DNA of 64,000 bases from Epiperipatus broadwayi (taxonomy: Eukaryota; Onychophora; Udeonychophora; Euonychophora; Peripatidae), in assembly GCA_028023455.1 (NCBI GenBank), contig JAQFVV010012544.1, forward strand, positions 2,810,396 to 2,874,395. The letters run 5' to 3'. The position numbers were made by a program, and so were the translations under genes. Below are positions 48,721 through 60,379 of this stretch, in pieces. The first letter of the stretch is position 1. Each line of letters begins with the position of its first letter. Under the pieces are notes generated by a model. It did no database searches. It was not told where the DNA came from and saw only the letters and a list, made by a program, of their open reading frames with translations.

Positions 48721-49018
48721 AATTTAGTTATTTTGTTCACAATACTTGTATTGAATATTTTATATTTCTGTAATTATTCATATTTGCAATTAATAATTTA
48801 TGATAGTCTATGTAAAATTAATAGGTTTCATATGTGTGAAATTTTGAAAAGTACATATATATGGCTCTCTCTTTCTCTGCTGTTTAATGAATTTTCTTTT
48901 TTACTTATTCTAATATAAAATAACTTTCTTTTAATTTTCCTTGTATCTATATGCATATATATCCATGCCAAATTATTTTACGATTTTATATGTTAATGCT
49001 TTTTTTTTTATTTTTTAG

Positions 49019-49138
49019 ACTGATGATGATCGACCTCATAGTTTTACTCAAACGTTCATCTTGAAACCATCACAAAATCCACCTGGTAGTTTTTTTATTG
49101 CCCATGATATTTTCAGGCTGTCACTTCATCATGGTTAG
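49019..49138 (+). CDS. NTF2: nuclear transport factor 2, exon 4 (codons 94-132 and stop)
   Basis: The last coding exon encodes TDDDRPHSFTQTFILKPSQ, then a short glycine-containing turn, and ends FFIAHDIFRLSLHHG before TAG at 49136-49138. The acidic run at residues 95-97 lies where NTF2 carries the conserved acidic residues that face Ran, and HDIFRLSLH is the conserved C-terminal strand. The acceptor is a long T tract ending TTTTTTAG. The four-residue-longer loop (KPSQNPPGS) is a small lineage difference. With 132 aa, no stops and canonical borders, the gene is expected to be functional. Confidence 0.95.
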   Translation, partial: TDDDRPHSFTQTFILKPSQNPPGSFFIAHDIFRLSLHHG

Positions 49139-50410
49139 ATTAATCAGACATTCGTGATGCGTTAGAGCATGAAAAATTGCATCATTCTGAACACTACTTT
49201 TGTGTCATTCTCAAGAATTATCATTTAATTTTAGCTAGTTTTATTTGTGCTCACCAATGATGCCCATCTTTGATGCTCTTTATATAACTGGAGAATGCAA
49301 TTTATATCTTTGCCATCTGAGGCAGTGTGCTCACAGTCCTTAAAGAACTGATTTTTTTTTTTAATGCAAAACAAAATGTGCATTTTCTTCCTTTCAGACA
49401 AAGGATTTATAACAATCATCTGTCTCATTTTACAATTTTTTTTTTTTTTTCATGTTGAAAATTAAAGCAACTGTAAATATGAGGCAACCTGCTATTCCTA
49501 AAATTTTCTTCATATATAAACTTCTTTTTTTTTTCTTTGCTTTATTTTTTTATTTGCTGGTGCAATATTGTTCTGACTACTACGCATTTTATTAATACAA
49601 CAGAATGTTGTGCTATAATATTTTATATATATATAAAGTATATATAAAGCAAATTACCAGCTAAATGTCTCGAATAATTTCTATATATTTTTTCTTTTTC
49701 TATCTCTTAAACATCTATGATTATTTAATTAGTCCAGTTTATTAATCAGTATTTTAATATGAAATATTAGACTGGGGTTATATTGATATTTTCTTTATTA
49801 TAATAAAATTTTTCATAAAATAATCATTGTAATTTTTTTTTTTTTTGCATTTTTTTGACACCAGTTGAGTAATTATGTAAGTAATATGTTATGCTGTTCT
49901 TTTTAAAGTTTGATTAATCTATAATAAACACAATAATTAAATGTACAATACAAATAAAATGTACATTGTGCCCAGTACCTGATTTTCCAGAATCTTTTTT
50001 CATTTTTTTTTTTTTTTGCATTTAATTTTGTTGATTTTATTACATAATTTATCCCCCCCTCCCCCTTTTTTTTTTTTTTGTCGCTTATGTAATATGTATT
50101 TTTTAATGAAGGCTGTATTAAGAATATATTATAGAATGCAAAACCCCATTCTAGTCTTCTAGAATAATTTTGAGTCAAGTCTGTACTTATGACAGCATTT
50201 ATAAGGAATATAATAGGGAACTATTTTTTACCCCCATTACTATGTGGAATGTTTTATCCATGCTATCTTAATACATGTGTTTGATGTCAAAGTTATACAG
50301 TGAAATTTTATATCGATTATATCGGAAATAACTAATTGAAATCAGTAAAGAGTAAATAACTATTACTATTTTTAATAAAATTACTGAAAAAAAAAAAATA
50401 AACATTTCAA
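49139..50410 (+). other. NTF2 3' UTR candidate region
   Basis: Downstream of the stop there is no other gene. Possible polyadenylation signals are ATTAAA at 49461-49466 and AATAAA at 49923-49928, with another AATAAA near 50399. T-runs interrupt the stretch. Which signal is used cannot be decided from sequence, so the UTR end is unknown. The ORFs 49231-49428 and 49903-50178 on the minus strand are not recognised. Confidence 0.45.
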
Positions 50411-51659
50411 AAATGTAGAATGTGGATTTTTTTTTTTTTTTGTAGATTTTGAAGTTTTCACTTACATAATATTTTCGCTTTTTTAAGCAGGTAATTTAAA
50501 TGAATGTAATAAAAATTATTTTTATAACTTCTTATTTTTAATTTTGTAACATGAAGAAAATACTTAACGTCATTATACCCATCTCCCGATACCATGTCTT
50601 TTCTCTAAAAATTGTAAAAAGGCAGTGTTACTGTCTTCAAATTGGACGTTATTTGTGCTAAGTAATAAAATTTTATACTTGATTGATTTCTTACCGTAAG
50701 TTATTGATTTATTATTATTATAAGGAAGTGTCAAGTACTTGCCAAAGAATAAATTTTAGAATTATAATGGTTTTTACTTTTCAAAGATATTAAAAAATTT
50801 AATTCCTGCAGCTAACTTTTGCTTATTTATTTATTTTGTATCACATTAATTTTGATTATCTAAATTTTTTTGGCTTGCTATTGACACATCTACTACTTTA
50901 TTTTATTCATTTTTATTTTTTTTGATTAATTATTTATTTATGAAAAAAATATATATTTTAAAATTTGTATTCTAAATTATTTTATAGTTTTTGTGCATTT
51001 ATTATTCTTGTTATTATTAATATATTTATAAAAATATTAATTCATTCAAAAAAAATGGAAACAAAGAAAAATTCACTTTGTGAATTGAAATTAAACTGAA
51101 AGATAGTGTAAAATTAATAATAAAATATGGTTAAACAAAATTTGAGAAATTGAAATAAGATATGATATTATCAATTAAAAAAAGGATTCTGTAAAAGAGG
51201 AATGTATGAAAAAGATAGACAAACATTTTTAAAAGTTGTATGAATTTGAAGAAAATGAATGGGTATGAAATGAAAAATATACAGATACTAATATCCATAC
51301 ATCTGCATACAAATTTTTTTATAGTGAAGTAGAATTCTATGTATAAAGTTAGGGTTTATAAATAATTCAGTATTGAAAAACATATCTATTAAGTATTATT
51401 TAAATGTTAAATAATTAACCTAATAATTATTTTAATACTGTATTTTTTTTAGTAAATATTATCCAGCTTTTAGTTATAAACTTTGTAATCAAGAATGCTT
51501 GATAGTTACATTTTTGTTTTACCAATTTGATAAGTAAATATTTTTATTGAATAAGTTTCTGATAAATTTTATTTTAATAACACACTATTTTCACACGTAG
51601 ATGCTTTTTTTTATATAATAGCAAAAAAAAATTCTACATAATAATGCCTCCTAGTATAA
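50411..51659. other. AT-rich intergenic DNA
   Basis: No recognised protein, RNA or repeat. A + strand A-rich segment at 51050-51300 might be a decayed LINE tail, but no motif supports it. Confidence 0.5.
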
Positions 51660-51905
51660 GCTTTATTAATCAATGGGTTCTAGAAGGTTGTGCATCATAA
51701 TCCCTATCCAATGGCTTCCCATACAATATCCACAGACTAGTTTCTACTATATGGCTTTCATCAGTGAGGAGCCTTGAAATTGGAAGCAGTGCACCACCCC
51801 ACTAGCACCCATCTTTCACCTTTTTGGTTAATTACAAAGCTATCAATGCCCAAACTGTAAATACAATAATCTTTTCAGTCCAAGTTAATTTGCCTGTGTA
51901 ATCTT
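51660..51905 (+). repeat. dispersed repeat family A, copy 3 (single arm)
   Basis: Direct match to 11817-12010 and to the left arm of 5235-5611: ATCAGTGAGGAGCCTTG, CACCCATCTTTCACCTTTTT, AATTACAAAGCTAT and TTAATTTGCCTGT. The inverted partner arm is absent here, so it is a half copy. Confidence 0.7.
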
Positions 51906-52879
51906 ACATATCTAAATCCCATATTTATATATTTTGGTGTCTTTGGTAGCATCTTTTATCACTGATAACAAATAAGTAGACAATTATATGAATATTCATT
52001 TCATCAATATAACTAATTAATTTGTAACAATACTAATATCACACTGCTTTTGCAAAACAAGCTCACTTTATTATAAGTTTATTATAAAAAGTAAATACTT
52101 TCATATTCTTATTTTAAAAAATAAATTGATTTACAGTATTTTCCCAGATTAAAAATGTTTTTGAATAATTGCTTTTACCTAAATAATAACAGCAAGTTAC
52201 TAAAAAATATAGCTTAAAAATATTATTAATTTTAAAAAAAAAATTTTATTACTTTTTAGATTTTGATGTCTAGTGATATACATATTTGCATTAAGAATGA
52301 GAAATGTATGCCAACATTTATAAAAAAAATTAAAAAAAGGTGTTTAATACGATACATATTTTACATTTATATATTATTCAAATAATTTTAAAACTTTGTA
52401 TATACTTATATAAAAATATGCTTTCCCATTTAATATAAAAAGTAAATTGTATTCGCATTATCTTAAGTCAATATTGAATCTTCAGCAATTTAATATTTTT
52501 ATTTTATAATTTTAAGGAAATCATAATGAGTTGATTATTAATTCAATATCTATAGAATAAAATATGTAATCTTTGTAGACATCATTAAGTCAAAAATAAA
52601 ATGAGAATTTTTTATTAAAATGTTACATTTAATTTTAAGCATAATTTATATATTTTTGACAAAGATTTGTTTTAAAATATATGCATTTTTTATATAGAAT
52701 AATGATGGTGATAAATGATTATTTGCTTGAGAAATCATGTGACATTCAAAAACTGAAACTGATAGATGAAGTCTCAGTCTAGGAATCTTTAGTTTTGAGT
52801 CCATCACTCAATTATTACATTATATGTGCACATCCAGTATATAACAGTAATTAATAACATTCAAAATAAACTATATTAC

Positions 52880-53150
52880 AAAGAATAGAAAGTATATTTT
52901 TGTCATTTGCTGATGATTTTTTATTTAGCTACTACAAATGTAAATCACTTTTAAATAAAAGAATGAATATGTTGGAAAAAGAACAGTCTAACATTAAGTG
53001 AATCATTGTCAGAGTTTGTGATGTTAGAAAAGGTGAAAAAACTATTTGAAAAGTGGATATCTTCTTTACTATAAATTTTGAAATATAAGTGGAGTAGGAT
53101 TCTTTAAATAAAATCTGAAAGAACACTGTTGCGCAGATTAATAGTATATC
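52880..53150 (+). mobile_element. small LINE RT relic (FADD motif)
   Basis: The + strand near 52898-52932 reads FLSFADDFLFS, the motif C of non-LTR RT, with both Asp intact, followed by an Lys/Asn-rich stretch. There is little else on which to judge it; nearby frames are broken. It may be part of the same LINE as 54090-56170. Confidence 0.4.
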
Positions 53151-54089
53151 AGAACAAGTGACGAATAATTATTCATTTTAGTGGAAAATATCTACTGCAG
53201 ATAATTCCAGATTTATATTCTAACTAGTCATTATGATGAAATAGAGGATTTTTATATAGAGGTACAAAGTGCTTTTGATCGGCCCAATTAAAATTATCAG
53301 GAAGATTTTAATGACAAAATTGAAAAATGATAAGTGAATATAGACTTATTGAATTTGAAGACAAAAAAATGTATATCATTAATTTCATTTTTTTGAGAAA
53401 AATAGAAATGAATATGAAAACAGCTAAATGAAGGTATAGCCCAGTTGAATTATATTTTGACCAATAGAAAATATGTATTTCAATATTGTAACATACTTAA
53501 TAAATTTAACGCTGGAAATGGACATATGTTAATAAGGTATAAGATACAAATTAATACAAAGTTAGAGATAAAAGTTGTTAAAAAAACAAAAACTGCAACA
53601 TAGATAGCCAGTACAAAAAAAAAGGCAATTTACCTGTAAATTTTCACGATGGATTAATATATGAAGAAAAAAAAATGAATGTGAATATCTATATATTAAT
53701 GACTCATTTAGAAGAATGGAATATGTAAAATTCTATAAGCCAATAAGAAAAAGAACTAATGATGATATAAAAAAATAAGTTATGAAGTGATAAGGAACAC
53801 TTTAGAAGAGAACAATTTTCAAACACATAAAACAACATCTTGCTATTAAAATGAAAATTGTTTTAACAGTAAAAAAAAAAAATGGAACTTTTATTAAAAA
53901 GAAATGTGATATGAAGTGTAGAAAATTTTCACAAAAAATTATGTTAAAGAAAAAATATATATAATGTTCTTATTATGGCAGCATCATGGTATACAGTTAA
54001 ATTTATGAAGAATGAAAAAGCTTTAGAAATGGAATTATAAATATTTTAAGCAATTGAAGAAAGAAAAAAGTTGTCAGGTATTATCAAAT

Positions 54090-54440
54090 ATTTAAATAAT
54101 ATGTTAATTTAAGGATTTTGATATTTAAGAAAGGTAAAAAAAAAAAAATACTAATAATTACAAATCTATTGATTTTCTAATTCTATTCAAGATTTTTATT
54201 TATTTCAATTTGTCTACAGAGAATTTTGGATTCAAACCAAATAAAGATTAAACTAGATTTAAAAGTTTTTGTAAATTAGGAAAAGGCATTTGATTCTATA
54301 AACATTTCTGCTGTGATTAAAAGATTTGGAAGTCAGAATATTTTTAAATGCTTAGAACATTTATCAAAATGCATTATCTGATTAGACTAATTACATGGAA
54401 CATTAATATTGATAAAAGAATGTGAGTGATTCTTTATAAG
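54090..54440 (+). mobile_element. LINE RT fragment, upstream part, interrupted
   Basis: The + strand shows relics of the RT start (NNYKSIDFL, then NFGFKPNKD) and near 54260-54330 a motif A relic, EKAFDSINISAVIKRFG. The matching motif C region resumes at about 55560, beyond the SINE cluster. Stops and frameshifts are frequent. An A-run of about 13 lies at 54137-54149. Confidence 0.55.
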
Positions 54441-55520
54441 AAATATTTTAGAGGGGGTTTGAACCCAGATTTTTCAAGCTCCCTTTTATCATCCACGCCA
54501 TCTTATACATACGACCACATACATGTGAAAAAGATAAATGATCTCCAATACAAGTATTTCATGCTAAACCAGCATCATCTTTCACACATATATAATTAGT
54601 ACTCTGTTTATATTAAAATAGCCAATTTTCAAACCTTAATGGTCAAGCTCCAATCTTCTACAATTCTTTAGCCATCTATATCATTGAAAATCTGATAATG
54701 GCATATTCAAATCCTTTGTGTGCCAGCTTTGTTGTCATACCCATGTTGACCTAAGTCATTCCGACCCCTCATATGTAGGACCATAAGCCCGTTTAAATAC
54801 ACAGAAGAGGGATAGGCAGAAAACAGGCTGAATATGGAATATATATTTAAGCTAAATGTAATTAGAGGGGATTTGAACTCAAGCTTTAAAGCTTTCTTTA
54901 ATCATCCAGTCCTTATACAATCAATACATACGATCATATATATATGCGAAAAAGATAAATGATTTCCAATATATGAATTTCATGCTGAACCAGTATTCAT
55001 CAGTTGGTCCAGATCACCATCTCCCACACATATAAAATCAGTGCAGAGTTTATATTGATAGCTTATAAATATATATACTATACTTGTATTTACATATTCA
55101 GTCTGTATTCTACCCATCCCTCATATTTAAATGAGCTTAAGGACCTACTTATGAGGGGTCAGAATGAATTGTGGTCAACATGCGTATGACAACAAAATTA
55201 ACACAATAAGGGATTTGAACATGCCATCATCAGATTTTCAATGGTAATGGGATGGCTAAAGAATTAAGCCTATTCATTAAAGTTTAAAGATTTGCTATCT
55301 TAATATAAACTGAGCACTGATTGTATATATGTGTGGGAGATGATGATCTGGACCAAGTGATGAGTGCTGGTTCAGCATGAAATATGTATATTGGAAATCA
55401 TTTATCTTTTTCATATTTTGTGGTCATATGTATCGGCTGTATAAGATGGAGTGGATGACTAAAGAGAGTTTGAAAGTCTGGGTTCAAATCCCTTCTAATT
55501 ACATCTAGCTTAAAAGTATA
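54440..55520. repeat. SINE cluster with inverted arms, inserted in a LINE
   Basis: Three related units occur. Unit 1 (about 54450-54610) and unit 2 (about 54860-55045) read on the minus strand; unit 3 (about 55290-55505) reads on the + strand. Unit 3 ends with GTCTGGGTTCAAATCCC, a near-perfect B box, and begins its tRNA-like head near GTATCGGCTGTATAAGATGG, so the family is a tRNA-derived SINE. The whole of 54450-54835 is also the inverted counterpart of about 55075-55505, including the shared GACCCCTCATA/TATGAGGGGTC block. The cluster splits the LINE RT at 54090-56170. Confidence 0.7.
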
Positions 55521-55529
55521 TATACTAAT

Positions 55530-56170
55530 ATTTATTAAATATTTTGTGTATTAAATGGAAAGGGAATAAAAATTAGTTAAATTATCTAGATTTTGCAGAT
55601 AATGTGCTTGGTTTTTTAAATAATACTTAAACAACAGAAAATATTACAAGAGCTGTTTGATAAAAACTAGAAAGTAGGACTAAAGATAAATGCTAAAAGA
55701 TTAATATTTAATGTTTTTTCAAAAAGGAAAAATAAAGGTAACTATAAAAATCATTAATACATAAAAAATGTAATAGATAAAATATTAAAAAGAATACTAT
55801 GCTTGAAAAGGAAGATTCTTAATAAATGAATTAATCACCTTGTGATTTGGATACGTAATATAAAAGCAGTATTGAAATTTCAAAACACACTGAAATATGA
55901 AGTGCATATTGTTATTAAGGAGGGATCAAAATGCATGGGAAACTTTAAAAAAAAAAAACAATTCTCTCTAGTACCATTGAAAGAATTAAGGAACTGAATT
56001 GGAATTGAGCTGAACATGGCGTTAGAAATGATGACATAGTTAAATTGAATGCCATAGAATTGTACAAGATCCAGAAAGAGACCACTTGTGAGATGGATAT
56101 GATATGGAGAAATTCTGAATGTATAATGTGATCTTTATCTTTCAGTGATCCGGTAATAGTTGAAAATATT
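55530..56170 (+). mobile_element. LINE RT fragment, downstream part and tail
   Basis: Near 55585-55620 the + strand reads NYLDFADNVLGFLN, motif C with the second Asp changed to Asn. It is followed by KLESRTKDKC-like text and, near 56060-56150, a DHL...DGYDMEK tail that recalls the RPLVRW...C-terminus of LINEs. Broken by many stops. Together with 54090-54440 it forms one element split by the SINE cluster. Confidence 0.5.
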
Positions 56171-56279
56171 TTTCAGCAAATATTCATTCAGAACTTTCAA
56201 TAAATTCATTAATGATTATTAGTCATTTATATTGGATTGCAAATTATTATATTTGAGTGTATACTTTATTATATTTAGA

Positions 56280-57450
56280 TATTTTCAAATATCAATCCAC
56301 TGCTGGATGGTCTTAATATTAATCTAGTTTTTCCAATCTGTAGCATCTCCAAATTATTCTAAGAAATTTTCATGTTCATTTTTGTCACAAAAGACTTTTT
56401 TCTTGGCCTTTTACAATCTCTTAAAATTTAGTTTAAAATTTCAGCTGGTTATCTCTTCTAGCAACATGTTTAGCCCACAGTTTGATTTAATAATGTCAGA
56501 GATGATTATTTTTTTTACCTTCCTATTTTGCTTTTGATGCCTCTTTAATACCAAATTATATATCAGAAGTTTCAGTATATTTCTATTGAATGTCTGTTAA
56601 ATGATGCATAAACAAAAGTTAATAAATATTTATTTAAAAATTTTTATTTTCAATGCCTAGGCATTGTTTAATTTGTAATTAATTTCATTCTTTATGCTTC
56701 CATCTATATTAATAATATTATCCCAATGTCAATACTTGATAATCTTTTTCTAATTCATTACATTAATTTTTTTTTTTTTTTAACATTTATCTTTAGTTAG
56801 TCTTTTATGTTTTCATCTGACAGTTCGCATAACATTTTCGGAAGCATTGTAATGACCAATCATCCGCAAAATCTAAATGTCTTAATTAAATAATTTCCAT
56901 TTTTATTTACTTCTCATTTTAATCCACAAAATAATTCCTGTAACTGCAAAAAAATTTTGAAGAGATGGAATAACTGCATTTTGATAAATATTCTGGGTCC
57001 ACCTATGTCTTAGTGTTTCAGAGTTTTAATGACTGCCAAAATGATTACAGAATCGATTGTATAATTCCAAATCCAAAGCATAATGAAAATTCAAAATCAT
57101 TGATCTTTTTTTATAATTTCTTTTAATACTTGATTATGATCTACTGTGGTAAAACTTTTTAAATTGAATTTATTTTTTGATTGGTTTACATCCAGAGTTT
57201 TCTGTAGCTCACTCGGTTGTAATGATCTTAGTAAAGATTTTTTAGAAAATTGAGAGAAGGCTGATTGGATTGTAATTGCTAATATTTCTCCTTTGATTTT
57301 TTTTAAATATCAGTACTATATTTTGTCAATCAGATGGCATATCTTTCTTATTTAGATATTTGGCATATAATTTACCAACAATTTTTCTATTCCTTTGATT
57401 TTTAAAATATCTACAATAATTCCTTCATTTCCTGGAACTTTACCATTATC
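56280..57450 (-). mobile_element. RTE-like LINE fragment, minus strand
   Basis: Reading the minus strand from 57450: KIVGKLYAKYL, then relics of the NYRPIS region, then VDHNQVLKEIIKK near 57110-57160. Near 56850-56880 motif C reads HLDFADDW with both catalytic Asp residues. At 56290-56420 a tail resembling LINE C-termini appears (FLE..GDATDWKN and IQQWID). The nucleotide sequence parallels 28084-28700 in the same orientation, so both are copies of one family. It is heavily decayed. Confidence 0.65.
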
Positions 57451-58410
57451 TTAAATGCAATTGCATTTAAGTATAGATTTTAAATGTAATACATAATCTC
57501 CATAATTCTAATCTTTCAACTAGTGCGCCACAATCTTATATTTCTAAAAATTATAATTACAGCTCATTGTGATTGCCAACAGTGGGGGATTACTAATTAT
57601 TCCTAAAATGCATTTCTACTAATTGTCTTTCAAATGTCACATGCTCTTGTTTTGCATTTATTAGTATGTATTTTTAGTATTTTACAAGTACTGTTTTAGC
57701 AAACACATTATTTATCTATATTAGCATATACAATATAAAATAAAATATTATATAACCGCAATAATTTTTATATACTATAAAAATAATATAGTTTTTTCAG
57801 CAATTTTTTTTTTACCCATTTCCATGTGATGGAAAGTTTTTGATGATAACAAAATATCATGAAGAAATGTGCAGAGATATGGATTGACTGACTAATAGTT
57901 TTATTAAAGTCTTCAATTCTGCTAATGTATCAATAGATTTGATAATCATTAACTGTGGTTCACGATTTATATTTGTTAACATTTATATAGGCCAATGGCA
58001 GTTAAAATATGTTTATGAAGCAGAATAATGTGATGACCATGAGTTTTCATGATTCAGTTGAAAAATCCAGTTGCATCCAAGATCAAATCCAGCCGGCTTT
58101 ATTGTTGGATCTGAAAAAAGAAACTTGTGTAAAATGACATATGTAATTTTTTATGTTATTTTTATTTGTAGATTTTTAATAGAACATTCAAAAAAGAAAT
58201 TGTAATTTGAGGTGAGTCTTAAATAATGAAACTATACCTTGAGTTATTGGAAAGTCCAATCTCTTCTTACATTGGTTTTTGTTTTTTTAAGATAGCTTCT
58301 GATATTTGGCAGAGGAATATGTGGATGAATGCTAAACCACTGCAAAAAATAGGCTTAAATGTTACCAGCACTGTTATGGTTATAATTGAATTCCCCTCCC
58401 CCCACAAAGG
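57451..58410. other. AT-rich intergenic DNA
   Basis: No gene is recognised. The ORF 58226-58438 is unassigned and runs into the tandem repeat at 58438. Confidence 0.5.
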
Positions 58411-58437
58411 TACAATATTCACCAGCAGGATATACTA

Positions 58438-58563
58438 GTGTTAATGAAGTTATCCATAAAATATTCATCAGCAGAATATGCTATTGTTAAGGAAACAATG
58501 GTGTTAATGAAGTTATCTATAAAATATTCATCAGCAGAATATGCTACTGTTAAGGAAGCAATC
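58438..58563 (+). repeat. 63-bp tandem repeat, two units
   Basis: Units 58438-58500 and 58501-58563 differ at only a few positions. A third, degenerate partial unit precedes them (about 58411-58437, ATATTCACCAGCAGG). Sixty-three is a multiple of three, so an ORF passes through on both strands; the encoded + strand unit contains SIKYSSAEYA. There is no evidence that it is translated. Confidence 0.85.
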
Positions 58564-58679
58564 CGTAAAGTATTTACATCACAACCCCAAATATTGCCAT
58601 CCAATTTTCCAAAGAGGTTATTCCTAGAAATTAAATTTTGATATAACCTTAGATTAATGATGAAAACAAGTTATGTCAC

Positions 58680-59600
58680 AAATCTAAATTAGCATGGAAT
58701 AGATGGTGTTTCAGTTCATCATTGTAAAAAATCACATTCAGATTTCAAGATGATTCACTGTTGTGTTGAAAATTGACCATACTGACTTCATTGGATTAAG
58801 AATAAAGCACCATACTTTGAAAAAAAATTCTTTATTGAGAAACTTATTTCAGAAAAGGATTTTTTTTGAGAAATCAAAGCAATATTATTGGTGCAGATAA
58901 TTTTAATAGTTTTTCTGGATGATATATTAAATATCAAGTCATTGAGAAAATTGAAACCTATAGTAGTGTTCTGTAAAATTTTCTACCTACTACAATTATC
59001 ATTTAAAAATTTTAGAAGACTATTTCTCCAAACAATCATAAGCTGATATTAGATCAATAAAAGTAGCATTAGTTTTATTTTGAAAACATTTGCCCCATTT
59101 TAGATAGATAGTTCTCAACTATTGGCAAATTCTTTTTAATATAATTATTTTAAAAAGTTTGTAATAATGATATTGGATGATAATTTTTTGGATTATTGTT
59201 GTATTTGTTTTAAAATTGTTATAGTTTTGCTTTTATATTACATTTTTAGAATGGTTTCTATATGATAAATGTTAATGAATAGTTATCCAACCATAACTTT
59301 GGCTTTAGATCCTAATTTTTTTTTAGAAACTCTGGAAATATGTTATCTGTGCCTGGGACTTTGTTTGGTTTAAAACAATCAAGAGCAAATTCATTAATAT
59401 CTAAAGATTTTATGAAAAAAATTATTATTAAGAGAACATTGTGAAAGAGGAACTTGCAATTCTGATTTAATGATGCTTTTTCTCATTGTAGTAGTCTTTG
59501 GATTAGAAGTTTGGTATATAAAATTGGCAACCTCTTTAGCAAAATGTATTTTTACATCCACCAAGCTTTTCTAAAATTGACCAGATCTTACGAATAGATC
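58680..59600 (-). mobile_element. LINE RT fragment (jockey-like), minus strand
   Basis: On the minus strand one finds VPGTDNIFPEFLKK near 59320-59380 (the APG.DNI..EFLK block before RT), NNNPKNYHPISLL near 59180-59220 (the NYRPISLL block) and further decayed RT. This wording resembles jockey/CR1-type LINEs and differs from the RTE-like fragments. Upstream, near 59500-59550, AEEVANFIYQTSNPKTTTMR is consistent. Many stops; no endonuclease domain is seen. Confidence 0.6.
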
Positions 59601-60379
59601 TTGTAAAATGTTGCTTCTCCACCATCTAGGAATAATGTGTGTACAAAACTATTATTGGATCTAAGCATTAAGAAAACAAGAATTCTAAATTATAAGTCAT
59701 TCAGAGAAAGGCATAATTTGATGTAGTTAAATTATCTATCATCTAGTTTATATGTGTATTTTTCAAACCATTTATAGATCATCTATTTGTACATAAATGA
59801 ATCAAGAAATACATTCATTTAACTTTCCATATCCATTTGTTATTAACAGCCATATTTTTTCAACTACAATCACTAGGCTTCAGGTCAAACATAAACTAAA
59901 TATAGAAATAAATAATTTAGTGTTGTACTACTTTCTAAATTGCATAAATGATGGATTTTGCTATGGAGTATTGTTTTTATAAAAACTTTGTATTTGTGGA
60001 TTATCCCATAAGATTTGCATCCATATTTATTTTTAATTATACATTTTCAGGAGCATACTTATTCCGTAATCCTAATGAATATGAATTACTTGCTAATATT
60101 AAAAAGTATTGATAAATCGATAATAAATTTCTGTTAACTTTAAAAAATAGCAATAAATTATTATAAATTTGATTCACAAAAAATAATTTATATATATATC
60201 ATATAATGCAAACAGATTTGTAACTCATTTTTTGACTTTACATTCAGAATGTGTTAGTATGTTGCTTTTTTGAGATGATTTTCCCCAAAATAATTAAAAT
60301 TTGAGATTTTCCATTGACAGAAGAACATGCAGTTCAGTATTTCCAAAACTATGGCTACTGAACCTCCCAAAAAGTCAGT

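Larger units (their letters stand above)
35690..49018 (+). other. NTF2 intron 3 (about 13.3 kb)
   Basis: Phase-0 intron with donor GTAATA and a T-rich acceptor ending TTTTTTAG. It carries an old tandem duplication, a 336-bp-arm hairpin, a LINE relic, a hAT transposon, a hairpin and a SINE relic near its end. Stretches 37060-38400, 39104-40990 and 45604-48077 show only AT-rich sequence to me. Confidence 0.85.

Noticed and set aside
58226-58641. Small secreted or repeat protein gene
   Set aside because: No splice or start context, no signal peptide, and the ORF is created largely by the in-frame 63-bp repeat.
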